From: Rhodothermia bacterium
GTDB taxonomy: Bacteria; Bacteroidota; Rhodothermia; Balneolales; Balneolaceae
Assembly: GCA_030427885.1 (NCBI GenBank)
Contig: JAUICM010000002.1
Span: 372,001 to 436,000 of the forward strand
Length of the DNA: 64,000 nt
Reading direction: 5' to 3'
The notes under the pieces are model-generated. The model had not been told where the DNA came from and did no database searches. It was given only the letters and a program-made list of their open reading frames with translations. A program made the position numbers and the translations under genes. Shown here one piece after another: positions 42,144 through 51,716 of this stretch; position 1 is the stretch's first letter; each line of letters begins with the position of its first letter.

Positions 42144-44087
42144 TTAAAGAGAGATTTCTTTTACTTCATTCAGAAGTTTTCCAAGAAATTTCACACCGTA
42201 TACTCTGTCGATATGATTCATATCTGCAATTACCACTAATAGTTCCTTGCTTCGGGAGAAAGCCACATTCAATAACCGGGGCACACTCAACCCGTTTTTG
42301 GTTTCGTCAAAGGGCCTGACCGAATAATGCCGGAGCTGACCGTACTGGAGTTCTCCACTCATAACCGTATCAAAGATGATCACTGATTTCTCTCTTCCCT
42401 GAAAGGTATGAATGGTGCCTACTTCAATATTTTTGAATCCTTTCTCCCGGAGATGATTCCGTACCTGATACACACTGCTTCTGAATGGCACGATCACCCC
42501 GATGTCGTCGGAAGGATATTTGAGCACCAGCTTTTTGATGCTTTCCTCAATAAGTTTCTGATGAACACTGTTCAGTGGTTTAAATCCCCGTTCTGAAGAT
42601 TCCTGTTCAATGCTGGGTCCGTATTTGGAAGAATCTACCAATGCCAACGAACTGCTTCCTTTCCTGGTCTTTTTTTTGATTTCACCAGTCTGAAGCCTGC
42701 CGTCATAGAAAACCGAAGAGATCACCGAAGCCAGGTCTGACTGAAGACGATACTGGGTGTCAAAGAAGCAGGTGAATTCCGGGTGCGCATCATGCCATTG
42801 GAATAATGCCTCCGTGGTCTCAGCACCAGATACATAGGTGAAGATATCCTGCTCGAGAAAATTTCTGGCCTCAGCATCATTTGTGATCGAGATGGGAGGA
42901 AGCTGCATTGGATCGCCGGCAACCACCAAATGTTGTTTACTTTTAGCGGCCATCAGAAGCAGATAAGGAAGTCCTGCCATGGAAGCTTCATCCACAACCA
43001 CTGCATCATAACTCAAATTATAGAACAACTCTGAGGTACACACTTTAGCCATGGTTGTGGCTACAAGTTTTTTCTTCTTCAATTCATATCGCTCATTCAC
43101 TGATAACAAACGTTCGATCTTATCTTCTACTTCATCACGACCTCCCATCCGGTCGATCTTATCCCCGATCAGCTGACATTGCATGTCCAAAGCCTGTGGA
43201 ACCTCTTCGTCACTTATCATCAGTTCATCCACCTGATCCTGCAGAGCTATATATTGATCCATCATGGTCTGTAGCTCGATAGCCTCTTCCTTTTTGCTAT
43301 CCAGCTTTATCTTCACCTGATTTTCGAAGAGTACATCTTCCAGCCGTTCGTCGTCCAGGGCTGCTTCCCCGAAACGGGTGGTATTCTGAAGATCAAAGCC
43401 CGGCTCAATTTCGTACAGTGCATCCATCACACTAAGCAAACCAACATCCACGGCCCTGTTGGTATTTGATACAAACAATACCCGTTTACCTCTCGAGAGC
43501 AAATTACCGATCACAAATCCCAGTGTCGCGGTTTTACCCGTACCCGGAGGTCCCCATACATAAGTGATATTATTCTTCAGTGACTTTTCAATGGCATCTG
43601 TTTGTGACTCATTTCTGATCTCATCCAGTTTTGGACTGAAATATTCCTTCTCTTCTTTGAATGCTTCTGATGGATTCAACAGGGCATTCAGCTGACTTAC
43701 CTGTGGCCACTTTTCCTCGAGGGTGTGAAGATGGTCCTCTATCCTTCGCAGTACAAAATCATTCTCCCATTCCAGGTAGATCTCATCGATCTTTTTGCCT
43801 TCATCCTGCTGGAATTCTATCCAGACCTTCCCATCTCCAAAATCAACCGCTTCCACTTTTTGCTCTTTATCCAGACCGATCCGCGCTTTTATTTCTTCTG
43901 CAAAACGTAGCCCCTGATTATTGGTCTCAAATACATAAATATGATGGCCTTTCTTTTTAAGCTTCTCTCCATTGTGCAGCACATCATTCGAGGGTGTTTC
44001 CCTCACTGCTTCGATCTCTTTTTCGATCGCTGAAATAGCCTTCTGAATAGTCTCTTCGATTTTCAATGATTCAATTCTCACGTTCAA
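42144..44087 (-). CDS. SF1 DNA/RNA helicase (DNA2/NAM7/Upf1-like)
   Basis: The 647-residue protein has the SF1 motifs in order: Walker A YVWGPPGTGKTATLGFV (motif I), VVVDEASMAG (motif II), AGDPMQLPPISI (motif III), FFDTQYRLQSDL (motif IV), VGTIHTFQGREKSVIIFD (motif V) and LLNVAFSRSKELLVVI (motif VI). This is the Upf1/DNA2-like SF1B group. The N-terminal 150 residues are helix-rich and would form the accessory domain. It may unwind DNA or RNA in repair or RNA handling; the exact role is not assigned. It converges with the pilin-like gene, 4 bp apart. Confidence 0.9.
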   Translation of the reverse strand: MNVRIESLKIEETIQKAISAIEKEIEAVRETPSNDVLHNGEKLKKKGHHIYVFETNNQGLRFAEEIKARIGLDKEQKVEAVDFGDGKVWIEFQQDEGKKIDEIYLEWENDFVLRRIEDHLHTLEEKWPQVSQLNALLNPSEAFKEEKEYFSPKLDEIRNESQTDAIEKSLKNNITYVWGPPGTGKTATLGFVIGNLLSRGKRVLFVSNTNRAVDVGLLSVMDALYEIEPGFDLQNTTRFGEAALDDERLEDVLFENQVKIKLDSKKEEAIELQTMMDQYIALQDQVDELMISDEEVPQALDMQCQLIGDKIDRMGGRDEVEDKIERLLSVNERYELKKKKLVATTMAKVCTSELFYNLSYDAVVVDEASMAGLPYLLLMAAKSKQHLVVAGDPMQLPPISITNDAEARNFLEQDIFTYVSGAETTEALFQWHDAHPEFTCFFDTQYRLQSDLASVISSVFYDGRLQTGEIKKKTRKGSSSLALVDSSKYGPSIEQESSERGFKPLNSVHQKLIEESIKKLVLKYPSDDIGVIVPFRSSVYQVRNHLREKGFKNIEVGTIHTFQGREKSVIIFDTVMSGELQYGQLRHYSVRPFDETKNGLSVPRLLNVAFSRSKELLVVIADMNHIDRVYGVKFLGKLLNEVKEISL

Positions 44088-44100
44088 TTAAAAATACCTT

Positions 44101-44215
44101 TTTCTTATCATCTCGAACGGACCTGATAAATCCACACAACTCCTTTGAAGCAATTTTTAGATTTCTCGTTTCACTCGAAATGACAAAAGGGATAATTTTT
44201 AATTGAACCATTCTT
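44101..44215. repeat. intergenic stretch with a dispersed-repeat-like hairpin unit
   Basis: The 140-bp gap before the helicase gene contains TTTCTCGTTTCACTCGAAA, an inverted repeat (TTTC...GAAA) with the look of the short interspersed elements common in Bacteroidota intergenic DNA, and a second CTCGAACGGA unit. No second full copy was found in the window, so the repeat status is tentative. Confidence 0.35.
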
Positions 44216-44227
44216 AATTATCAATTT

Positions 44228-45121
44228 CTACTGATCCCAGAGCTCTGAACGGATCATTTCTGCGCTTCGATCTGAGAGTTTATACTCCAGTTTGATCCGG
44301 TTTTTTGCAGGTACTTTCTGTTCTACAAGTCTGGCTGAGTCGGGCGTGTACAGGATAAGGTCTGTTTCCCGAACAAATAAAGGAAGTGATTTTCCGTAGA
44401 TACTTCCCGCCACAAAAGAGCCTTCAAAGGGAATGATCGGCTTCAATTCAGATATGATCTTAGGTATCGTTTCTTCCACACCGGTCACTAAACCTATGGT
44501 CTGAATTCCAAAACGATCCACGATTGAAAGCAGCACATCGGTGTCGTAGGTGTACACGATCGGGATGATCATAAGCGATTCATTCAAAGTACGATACTTA
44601 TGCATGAACCTGACCGGTACAAACAAGGCATCATACTGAGCCGCACTTTCATACATATCAATATCAATGACTTTGCTTTTTACCCCTACCTGCTTTTGAA
44701 TTGAGCTGGATAACATTCCTCCCAGCTCCATGTTTTCGCCTACACTTGCACAGGTCTGGATGCGATCGGGCCATTCCATGAAATCTAATTGCTCCTGAAA
44801 CAGCAGCTCTATCTCTGAGTCATCCAGTCCATACCCTACCAGCTCCTCTATTAGTGCCTGAACTTTATTTCCACCTACTTCCAGACGCTTTTCCTTATCC
44901 ATGAGCGAAGTCTGGCGATTGACTACAAAACCTCTGCCCTGTTCTCCGGTGATCAAACCTTCGTCTGCTAAAATGTGATAGGCTTTGCGAACCGTATGAA
45001 AACTGGCCTCCAGCTGCTGACCCAACTCCCTCGTTGAGGGCAATACCTCCCCAACCTGAAATTGTTTGGTAGAAATCATGAGCCTGATCCGGTCAGCGAT
45101 ATGTTTGGCAGAAGTTTTCAA
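44228..45121 (-). CDS. GntR-family transcriptional regulator
   Basis: The 297-residue protein has an N-terminal winged HTH of the GntR family (about 3-70): IADRIRLMISTKQFQVGEVLPSTRELGQQLEASFHTVRKAY and the wing EGLITGEQGRGFVV. The C-terminal 200 residues are neither UTRA nor aminotransferase by eye; they show alternating strands and helices with LFVPVRFMHKYR and IPIVYTYDTDVLLSIV, more like a periplasmic-binding-type or novel sensor domain. An imperfect inverted repeat lies at 45128-45189 upstream, a likely autoregulatory operator. The ligand is unknown. Confidence 0.85.
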   Translation of the reverse strand: MKTSAKHIADRIRLMISTKQFQVGEVLPSTRELGQQLEASFHTVRKAYHILADEGLITGEQGRGFVVNRQTSLMDKEKRLEVGGNKVQALIEELVGYGLDDSEIELLFQEQLDFMEWPDRIQTCASVGENMELGGMLSSSIQKQVGVKSKVIDIDMYESAAQYDALFVPVRFMHKYRTLNESLMIIPIVYTYDTDVLLSIVDRFGIQTIGLVTGVEETIPKIISELKPIIPFEGSFVAGSIYGKSLPLFVRETDLILYTPDSARLVEQKVPAKNRIKLEYKLSDRSAEMIRSELWDQ

Positions 45122-45127
45122 TTTTTC

Positions 45128-45189
45128 AAAGTACGGTTATACAAAGTCAATGTCATTGTGATCAGTAGTATAACATTCGACCGTACTTT
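45128..45189. promoter_or_regulatory. long inverted repeat upstream of the GntR gene
   Basis: AAAGTACGGT (45128-45137) and ACCGTACTTT (45180-45189) are perfect complements, and GTTATAC (45136-45142) pairs with GTATAAC (45168-45174). The arms begin 7 bp upstream of the regulator ATG. This fits operator half-sites for the GntR protein. Confidence 0.6.
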
Positions 45190-45273
45190 CAAATATGAAC
45201 TTTTGAAAAAATTTCCGAATTTCATTAACGAAATCAGTCTATAATTCATTTAACTCTTATTAAAAGCTGTATT

Positions 45274-45957
45274 ATGAAAAAAATATTATTACTACTATTT
45301 GCTATTAGCATTCCGATTCAAGCATTTGCACAAATGAGTGAAGATTTCACTTCAGACATAAATATTTTTGCAGGACTACCACAAAATGATTTTAAAGATA
45401 ACCTTGACAGGACTGCTGTAGGGATTGACCTTTCTATTGCAGTAAAAATACCTTCAAGTCCCATTCAACTTGGCGCTGAAGCAGGTATCATGACGTATGG
45501 AATGGATAGTAGAAAGGAATCTTTTAATCCAAATATTCCAGAGGTTAAAGTAACTGTTAATACGAGCTATGATATTCTGAATGGACACCTTTTTCTACGT
45601 TTCGAACCTGAAACAGGACGAATAAAACCATACCTAGACGCTCTCTTTGGATTTAAGTATTTATTTACTGAAACTGAAATTGAAAACCACGGCAACTTTG
45701 ATTCGATTGCTTCAGACACCAATTTTGACGACACAGCCCTTAGCTACGGAATTGGAGCAGGTTTAAAGATTTTTTTGACAGAAGTTTCAGGTAACAATCT
45801 CTACTTAAATCTTAAATCACGTTATTTACTTGGTAATGAGGCTGATTACCTACAGCCAGGTTCTATTACAATAAATAATGGACAACTTAATTTCGACAAG
45901 AATACTTCAGGAACTGATCTTCTACAAATAGAATTAGGGTTGTCATTTGGTTTCTAA
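45274..45957 (+). CDS. outer-membrane beta-barrel-like protein, function unknown
   Basis: The 227-residue protein has a signal peptide (hydrophobic residues 4-15, cleavage after AFA at about residue 19) and amphipathic strands with a C-terminal LQIELGLSFGF ending in Phe, as in barrels assembled by BAM. It resembles small outer-membrane beta-barrel proteins but I cannot name a family. Its transcription diverges from the GntR regulator, with the inverted repeat in between, so it may be a regulated target. Confidence 0.6.
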   Translation: MKKILLLLFAISIPIQAFAQMSEDFTSDINIFAGLPQNDFKDNLDRTAVGIDLSIAVKIPSSPIQLGAEAGIMTYGMDSRKESFNPNIPEVKVTVNTSYDILNGHLFLRFEPETGRIKPYLDALFGFKYLFTETEIENHGNFDSIASDTNFDDTALSYGIGAGLKIFLTEVSGNNLYLNLKSRYLLGNEADYLQPGSITINNGQLNFDKNTSGTDLLQIELGLSFGF

Positions 45958-45965
45958 AAGAAATC

Positions 45966-48638
45966 TCACTCTCCCATCACTTTCTTCAACTCCGTAACCA
46001 GCATTAACGCTTCGATGGGAGTCATACGATTGGGATCGGTCGCTTCAAGTTTGTTCATCAGTGTTTCCAGGCGTGGATCGATGTGGGTACTGAACATACT
46101 CAGCTGCTCTATCTCCTGCTGTTTCTCTACTTTCTGAGACAGATTCTTCGCAGCTTCTTTTCCCTTGGATGCTTTCCCTTCAATGCTTCCATTTTTATTG
46201 GTGATATCCAGGCTGTGACTTTCAAGGTTAGTAAGAATCTCTTTTGCCCTGTTGATTACCACTTCCGGTAGTCCGGCCATATTCGCCACCTGAATTCCGT
46301 AACTGTGGTCCGCTCCCCCACGGATTAACTTTCTCAGGAATATCACTTTTCCGTCATGCTCTTTTACCTGAACGTTAAAATTCCGGATCCGATCATACAT
46401 CTGCTCCAACTCATTCAGTTCATGATAGTGAGTAGCGAATAAGGTCTTGGCTGCAACAGGAGCGTGATTATGCAAATATTCCGCCAGCGACCAGGCAATA
46501 CTCAGCCCATCAAAAGTGCTGGTTCCCCGGCCTACTTCATCCAGCAGGATCAGCGACCTTTGAGTGGCATTATTCAAAATATTGGCAGCTTCATTCATCT
46601 CCACCAGAAATGTACTTTCGCCCGCAGCGAGGTTATCTGACGCTCCCACGCGGGTAAATATCTTATCGACCATTCCAATCGTGGCGGATTCGGCAGGCAC
46701 AAAACTACCAACCTGAGCAAGTAACACAATTAATCCTGTCTGTCTAAGAATGATACTCTTCCCTGCCATGTTAGGCCCGGTAATGATCAGGATCTGCTGT
46801 TCTGAATTATCGAGCAGAATATCGTTCGGGATAAAAGGCTCACCAAGAGGTAGTGATTTTTCAACCACCGGATGTCTTCCCTTTTTGATATCCAGCACAT
46901 CGGTATCACGAACTTCCGGTTTGGCATAATTATTCCGGAAAGCCACTTCAGCAAAACTCTGAATGCAATCCAATTCTGCCATTGCATGTGCGATCTGCTG
47001 GATGTCATCCGCGAACTCAGCCACATATAACCGAACCTCCTCAAACAATTCAAATTCGAGTGTCTTGCTACGTTCTTCCGCCGAAAGTACTTTCTCTTCA
47101 ACTTCCTTAAGCTCGGGAGTGATATAGCGCTCAGCATTTACCAATGTCTGCTTCCTTATAAAATGCTCAGGCACTTTATCTTTATGGGCATTGGTCACTT
47201 CAATATAGTATCCGAATACTTTGTTGTACCCTATCTTTAGAGAAGGTATTCCTGACTCTGCGGATAGTTTATCCTTGATCTTCGCAATGTAGTTCTTCCC
47301 GTTCTTGGCTATATCACGAAGTTCATCCAACTCCTCATTGAACCCATCCCTGATCATATTTCCATCCCGAACACTTGCCGGGGGTTCATCAGAGAGAGCC
47401 TGAGATATGCGTTCCTGAACCTCGATCATCAACTTCAATCTGCCGGATATATCCTGTAGCAGAAGGTTTTCTAGGCTGGAAAACTGGCTTTTGAGTCTTG
47501 GTATCTGTGCCAGTGAAAGTTTGATCTGAACGATATCTCTCGCATTGGTTCTACCAACACAAATTCTTGAAATAAGGCGCTCCAAATCTCCAACCTGGTC
47601 CAGTTCTTCTCTTATCGTATTTCTTATATCATGGTTCTCATACAGTTGCTGAACTGCATCCAGCCGTTGTTGTATTGGTGTGAGTTTCTTGAGCGGGCGC
47701 ATGATCCATCGACGAAGTAGCCTTCCACCCATTGCAGTACTGGTCTTATCCATGATGGATATCAATGTCCCGTCGGTACCCCCTTCCTGAATACTTGCGG
47801 TAAGCTCCAGGTTTCGTTTAGTAGCAGGATCGAGTGACATGAACTCAGTGCTCTCATACGCATACAATCTTCTTAAATGCCTCAAATATGCTTTTTGAGT
47901 CTCCTGCATATAATGCAATAAAGAACCAGCAGCAATATGGGCAGTCTTGAGCTCTTCAACCCCAAAACCCTTAAGGGAATGTGTTTTAAAATGTTCCGTC
48001 AGCAGCTTATATCCATAGTCGCCCTCATACACCCAATCATCGATATAGCTGATATTATAATGATGAAAGTCATCATTCAGCTTGCTCTTCAGCTTCGACT
48101 GTATGAGTACTTCAGAGGGCTGAATGGCGGCCATCAGGCTGTCTAATTGTGATTCGTTAACCTGACTCAACCCGAATTCACCTGTAGAGATATCAGAAAA
48201 AGCCACACCGATCACAGAACCGCCCCAGTACAACGAAACGATATAATTATTACGCTTGTGCTCCAGCAGTTTGTCCGACATTGTCACGCCCGGGGTAGTG
48301 ATCTCTGTCACCTCTCTTTCCACGATCTTCCGCCCGGCCTTTTTAGCCTGCTCTGGATCTTCGGTCTGCTCACAAACCGCTACTTTATATCCTTTTTTTA
48401 CCAGTTTAGGGAGATAGGAATCGAGGGCGTGAAACGGGAATCCGGCAAGAGGCGTTTGATCCCCTCCATTATTTCGCTTAGTTAAAGTGATCCCAAGTTC
48501 CTTGCTCACCAGGACAGCATCGTCGGAAAAGGTCTCATAAAAATCACCCACCCTGAACAGTAATATCGTACCTGGGTGCTGCTCTTTGATCTCATTGTAC
48601 TGCCTCATCAAGGGCGTTTGCTTGCGGGCGCTCATCAA
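45966..48638 (-). CDS. mutS: DNA mismatch repair protein MutS
   Basis: The 890-residue protein has the mismatch-recognition motif GDFYETF near residue 34 (Phe-x-Glu), connector, lever and clamp domains, and a C-terminal ABC-type ATPase with ITGPNMAGKSIILRQTG (Walker A), STFLVEMNEAANIL, LDEVGRGTSTFDGLSIAW (Walker B and signature) and ATHYHELNELE. Length and order match MutS1. It starts DNA mismatch repair by binding mispairs and recruiting MutL. It is transcribed alone. Confidence 0.97.
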   Translation of the reverse strand: MMSARKQTPLMRQYNEIKEQHPGTILLFRVGDFYETFSDDAVLVSKELGITLTKRNNGGDQTPLAGFPFHALDSYLPKLVKKGYKVAVCEQTEDPEQAKKAGRKIVEREVTEITTPGVTMSDKLLEHKRNNYIVSLYWGGSVIGVAFSDISTGEFGLSQVNESQLDSLMAAIQPSEVLIQSKLKSKLNDDFHHYNISYIDDWVYEGDYGYKLLTEHFKTHSLKGFGVEELKTAHIAAGSLLHYMQETQKAYLRHLRRLYAYESTEFMSLDPATKRNLELTASIQEGGTDGTLISIMDKTSTAMGGRLLRRWIMRPLKKLTPIQQRLDAVQQLYENHDIRNTIREELDQVGDLERLISRICVGRTNARDIVQIKLSLAQIPRLKSQFSSLENLLLQDISGRLKLMIEVQERISQALSDEPPASVRDGNMIRDGFNEELDELRDIAKNGKNYIAKIKDKLSAESGIPSLKIGYNKVFGYYIEVTNAHKDKVPEHFIRKQTLVNAERYITPELKEVEEKVLSAEERSKTLEFELFEEVRLYVAEFADDIQQIAHAMAELDCIQSFAEVAFRNNYAKPEVRDTDVLDIKKGRHPVVEKSLPLGEPFIPNDILLDNSEQQILIITGPNMAGKSIILRQTGLIVLLAQVGSFVPAESATIGMVDKIFTRVGASDNLAAGESTFLVEMNEAANILNNATQRSLILLDEVGRGTSTFDGLSIAWSLAEYLHNHAPVAAKTLFATHYHELNELEQMYDRIRNFNVQVKEHDGKVIFLRKLIRGGADHSYGIQVANMAGLPEVVINRAKEILTNLESHSLDITNKNGSIEGKASKGKEAAKNLSQKVEKQQEIEQLSMFSTHIDPRLETLMNKLEATDPNRMTPIEALMLVTELKKVMGE

Positions 48639-48781
48639 TTAAAACGTTTGCTAACTTTCTTTTGTTCTGCTGTTTAGTAAGGTTGGAACATACCAATGAA
48701 TTGAGTTAAAAACTAAGCTTCATCATCTTTTGATTAATTAACGAACGCTAGTATTTTAAACGGAATCAACGGAACAACTCT

Positions 48782-49690
48782 GTGCAAAAAATTCGGGATT
48801 ACTGGAAAAAGATCTTATCGCTGGCCGGAGAAAAAGATATCTTCTTTAATGCCTCAGCTATTACGTTTAATCTGTTTATCTGTGCTATCCCTTTTACCCT
48901 TATTCTGATCTCCATCATCGGGTATATACTTTCTTATGATAAAGCCTTTGACGAGATCGTAAGATATGGTACTGAGCTGATTCCTGTGTTTACCTTTGAA
49001 GCTACTGAAACTGATGTCATTCAAGGCTCACAAACTCTCGAAAGTATCTTAACACCTCTCGTTGGAGCGAGAACTGTATTTGGTGTTACCGGTCTGATCA
49101 TACTGATGTTCTTCACTCAGGGACTGCTGCACAGCTTCAAGCACGTTATCTTCGATGTTTTTGATATTCAGGAACGGAAACACCCCGTAATGGATATGAT
49201 CTATAATTTCCTGGGATTTGGAGTTATCGGATCTGTTTTCCTTTTCTTTAGTCTGGTGATCTCACTGGTATCACTTTTCAATCTCAGTGTCATCAAGATC
49301 CCATACACGGATATACAAATTCAGTTGCCCTGGATCTATGACCTGCTCAATTTTATTCTTCCAATCATATTTACCTTCTTTCTTATCTATGTGATCTTCC
49401 GTTTCCTGAGTGAACGCCGGATTTCGAGCCAGGTATCACTTACAGGAGCATTGATCTATACCATCCTCTTTGAGCTAGCTAAATTCATTGTAAGTACCTA
49501 TCTCGGGTACGCCTTCAATACCTATCGTTATTTCTATCAGGGTTATGCTATTTTTGTGATCATCGGTATCTGGGCTTTCTATACATCGCTTCTCTTTGTG
49601 GTGTCTGTGATCATGACCCGTGCTTTCAAGGAAGTGTACTTCACGGATAAATCAGCCGTTGATGAAAACCCATACGCCTCTCTCGATTGA
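48782..49690 (+). CDS. YihY/BrkB-family inner membrane protein
   Basis: The start codon is a GTG at 48782. The 302-residue product has six hydrophobic helices and the motif FFNASAITFNLFICAIPFTLIL with YRYFYQGYAIFVIIGIWAFYTS, typical of the YihY/BrkB (formerly RNase BN) family of inner membrane proteins. Function remains uncertain in the family. Its TGA overlaps the ATG of the following glycosylase gene (TGATG). Confidence 0.88.
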   Translation: MQKIRDYWKKILSLAGEKDIFFNASAITFNLFICAIPFTLILISIIGYILSYDKAFDEIVRYGTELIPVFTFEATETDVIQGSQTLESILTPLVGARTVFGVTGLIILMFFTQGLLHSFKHVIFDVFDIQERKHPVMDMIYNFLGFGVIGSVFLFFSLVISLVSLFNLSVIKIPYTDIQIQLPWIYDLLNFILPIIFTFFLIYVIFRFLSERRISSQVSLTGALIYTILFELAKFIVSTYLGYAFNTYRYFYQGYAIFVIIGIWAFYTSLLFVVSVIMTRAFKEVYFTDKSAVDENPYASLD

Positions 49691-50298
49691 TGTCTGATAC
49701 GAAATTACCTCGTTCTTTCTACGCCAGAGATGATGTTGCCCGTATCGCCGGTGACCTCCTCGGTAAAGTACTTTGCACTAGATTCGATGGAATTCTCACC
49801 TCCGGGATGATCGTGGAGACTGAAGCCTATAACGGGGATAATGATAAAGCCTGCCACTCTTGCGTTCATGGATTAACAGAGCGGACGAAAGTAATGTTCG
49901 GACCACCCGGTTTCGCATATGTGTACTTGTGCTACGGAATTCATCACCTTTTTAATGTGGTATCCAACATTGAGAATAAAGCAGATGCAATTCTGATCAG
50001 AGCGATTGAACCCGTTGATGGACTTGATATGATCCTTCAACGGCGAAATAAAGGGAAGTTAGATCGATCTGTTGGCGGAGGCCCGGGTATTGCTTCAAAA
50101 GCACTTGGTATAACAACACAACATTACGGAATGGATCTTCTGGGAGATCGAATCTGGATCGAAGATCGTGGTATTAGAATATCAAAGAAACAGATCATTT
50201 CATCGCCAAGAGTAGGAGTTGATTACGCCGGTGAGGATGCAAAGCGCCCCTGGAGATTCCGTATTAAAAACAATTCTTTTACCAGCCCCGCTAAATAG
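49690..50298 (+). CDS. 3-methyladenine DNA glycosylase (AAG/MPG family)
   Basis: Starting from the ATG at 49690, which overlaps the YihY stop, the protein has 202 residues. It matches the AAG family: SFYARDDVARIAGDLLGKVL, MIVETEAYNGDNDKACHS with the catalytic Glu, GLTERTKVMFGPPGFAYVYLCYGIHH, and GGGPGIASKALGI. It removes alkylated purines such as 3-methyladenine and hypoxanthine as the first step of base excision repair. A TTG three bases upstream is another possible start and gives one extra residue. Translational coupling to the membrane gene is likely. Confidence 0.92.
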   Translation: MSDTKLPRSFYARDDVARIAGDLLGKVLCTRFDGILTSGMIVETEAYNGDNDKACHSCVHGLTERTKVMFGPPGFAYVYLCYGIHHLFNVVSNIENKADAILIRAIEPVDGLDMILQRRNKGKLDRSVGGGPGIASKALGITTQHYGMDLLGDRIWIEDRGIRISKKQIISSPRVGVDYAGEDAKRPWRFRIKNNSFTSPAK

Positions 50299-50381
50299 TT
50301 TAACATCGAAGGGATTTTATATTTCCTTTTTTTGAGTTACTATTATCCACTCCATAAACATTTAGATCACAAATACCTGTC

Positions 50382-50987
50382 ATGAACTCTTCAAGAAAAT
50401 TTTTAACCGCTTTTTGTATTCTGGTCCTGTCGGGACTTTCCCTGGCCTTCACTAACATATATTCTACTGAATGGACAGTTGATAAGTCACATAGTGGTGT
50501 TACTTTCGAGATCCGTCACTTTTTCACCAAAGTTCAGGGAAGCTTCGATGAATTTGATGCGACCATTAATTTCGATCCCGATAACCTGGCTGAAAGCAGT
50601 ATTGAGGCTACCATTACTGCAGCAAGTATCAATACCGATCATGAGCGAAGAGATGGCGACCTCCGGGGAGAAAATTTCTTTGAGACCGAAACTTATCCGG
50701 AGATCACCTTTGTAAGCTCGAGTATTGAGAAAACCGGAATGAATGAATTTGTAGCTCACGGAACCTTGACCGTGAAAGGGATCGAGAAAGATTTTGATAT
50801 GCCGTTCACTCTGCTCGGAATTCAGGACCACCCATTTCGTGAAGGACGGCAGATCGCCGGAATCTCATCCGAGTTTACTATTCTGAGAAATGACTTCGGT
50901 ATTGGAAAAGGAAACTGGGTTACCGATGCCATCCTTTCTTATGATGTGGATGTTTCCATCAATCTGGAGCTTCATTCCAGTAAATAA
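50382..50987 (+). CDS. YceI-family periplasmic protein
   Basis: The 201-residue protein has a signal peptide (hydrophobic residues 8-23) and then the YceI lipocalin-like fold: EWTVDKSHSGVTFEIRHFFTKVQGSFDEF, SINTDHERRDGDLRGENFFETETYPEITF and VAHGTLTVKGIEKDFDMPF. YceI members bind polyisoprenoid or similar lipids in the periplasm. It is followed by a strong terminator and probably transcribed alone. Confidence 0.92.
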   Translation: MNSSRKFLTAFCILVLSGLSLAFTNIYSTEWTVDKSHSGVTFEIRHFFTKVQGSFDEFDATINFDPDNLAESSIEATITAASINTDHERRDGDLRGENFFETETYPEITFVSSSIEKTGMNEFVAHGTLTVKGIEKDFDMPFTLLGIQDHPFREGRQIAGISSEFTILRNDFGIGKGNWVTDAILSYDVDVSINLELHSSK

Positions 50988-51009
50988 TTATTTTATTTCT
51001 ATAAAATGT

Positions 51010-51042
51010 AAGCATCGTTTCATTTGGGGCGATGCTTTTTTT
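51010..51042 (+). terminator. rho-independent terminator after yceI
   Basis: AAGCATCG (51010-51017) and CGATGCTT (51030-51037) form a stem with a 12-nt loop and a following T-run to 51042. Confidence 0.88.
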
Positions 51043-51071
51043 ATTTTCCGGCAAACAAATCTACATAAAGC

Positions 51072-51620
51072 ATGAATAAACGATTTATAGTAATTACCGG
51101 ACTTATCCTGGCTGCAGCCATTTCGCGACTTATTCCACATCCATATAATTTTGCTCCTATTGGTGCAATGTCTCTTTTTGGAGCTGCATATTTCTCTGAT
51201 AAGAAGTTCTCGTTTATCATGCCACTTCTGGCCATGTTCATCAGCGACCTGCTGATCAACAACATTTTGTACGCCAGCTATTACAACAGCTTCGTTTTCT
51301 TCACCCCGGGATTTTACTGGGTGTATGGTGCCCTGGCATTGATCGTTGTGGCTGGTATTTTTATACTCAAAAAAGTTTCCGCAACCCGTGTTATAGCAGG
51401 AAGTTTAGCCGCATCTATCCTGTTCTTTCTTGTTACAAATCTTGGAGTCTGGCTCGCAGATCCATTATACCCTCCTACTTTTCAGGGCCTGATGCTTTGC
51501 TATGAAATGGCGATCCCCTTTTTCGATAATACTGTATTAGGTGATATGGTTTATTCCGGGGTTCTTTTCGGGGCATTTGAGTTTGTAAAGACCCAGGTTC
51601 CCGAACTACAAAAAGTTTAA
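51072..51620 (+). CDS. DUF6580-like membrane protein
   Basis: The 182-residue protein has five or six hydrophobic helices and begins ITGLILAAAISRLIPHPYNFAPIGAMSLFGAAYF, matching the family annotated as DUF6580 (ECF-like small membrane proteins). Possible role in vitamin or metal uptake as a substrate-binding component, but this is only inferred from fold resemblance. No ATPase gene is adjacent. A hairpin of about 68 nt follows it and leads to the next gene. Confidence 0.7.
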   Translation: MNKRFIVITGLILAAAISRLIPHPYNFAPIGAMSLFGAAYFSDKKFSFIMPLLAMFISDLLINNILYASYYNSFVFFTPGFYWVYGALALIVVAGIFILKKVSATRVIAGSLAASILFFLVTNLGVWLADPLYPPTFQGLMLCYEMAIPFFDNTVLGDMVYSGVLFGAFEFVKTQVPELQKV

Positions 51621-51645
51621 TGAAAACGCTTTCCTAAGCTCAGAA

Positions 51646-51713
51646 AGAGTATTATAATACAGGCTGTAAAAAATTAAATAGATCAGCAGACTTATTTACA
51701 GCCTTAATACTCT
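51646..51713 (+). promoter_or_regulatory. large leader hairpin just before the DUF4956 gene
   Basis: AGAGTATTA (51646-51654) pairs with TAATACTCT (51705-51713), and AGGCTGTAAA (51661-51670) with TTTACAGCCT (51695-51704). The result is 19 base pairs with a 6-nt bulge and a 24-nt loop. The stem ends 3 nt before the ATG at 51717, so it would hide the translation start. It could also end transcription from the upstream gene, but it has no clean T-run. Confidence 0.65.
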
Positions 51714-51716
51714 ATC

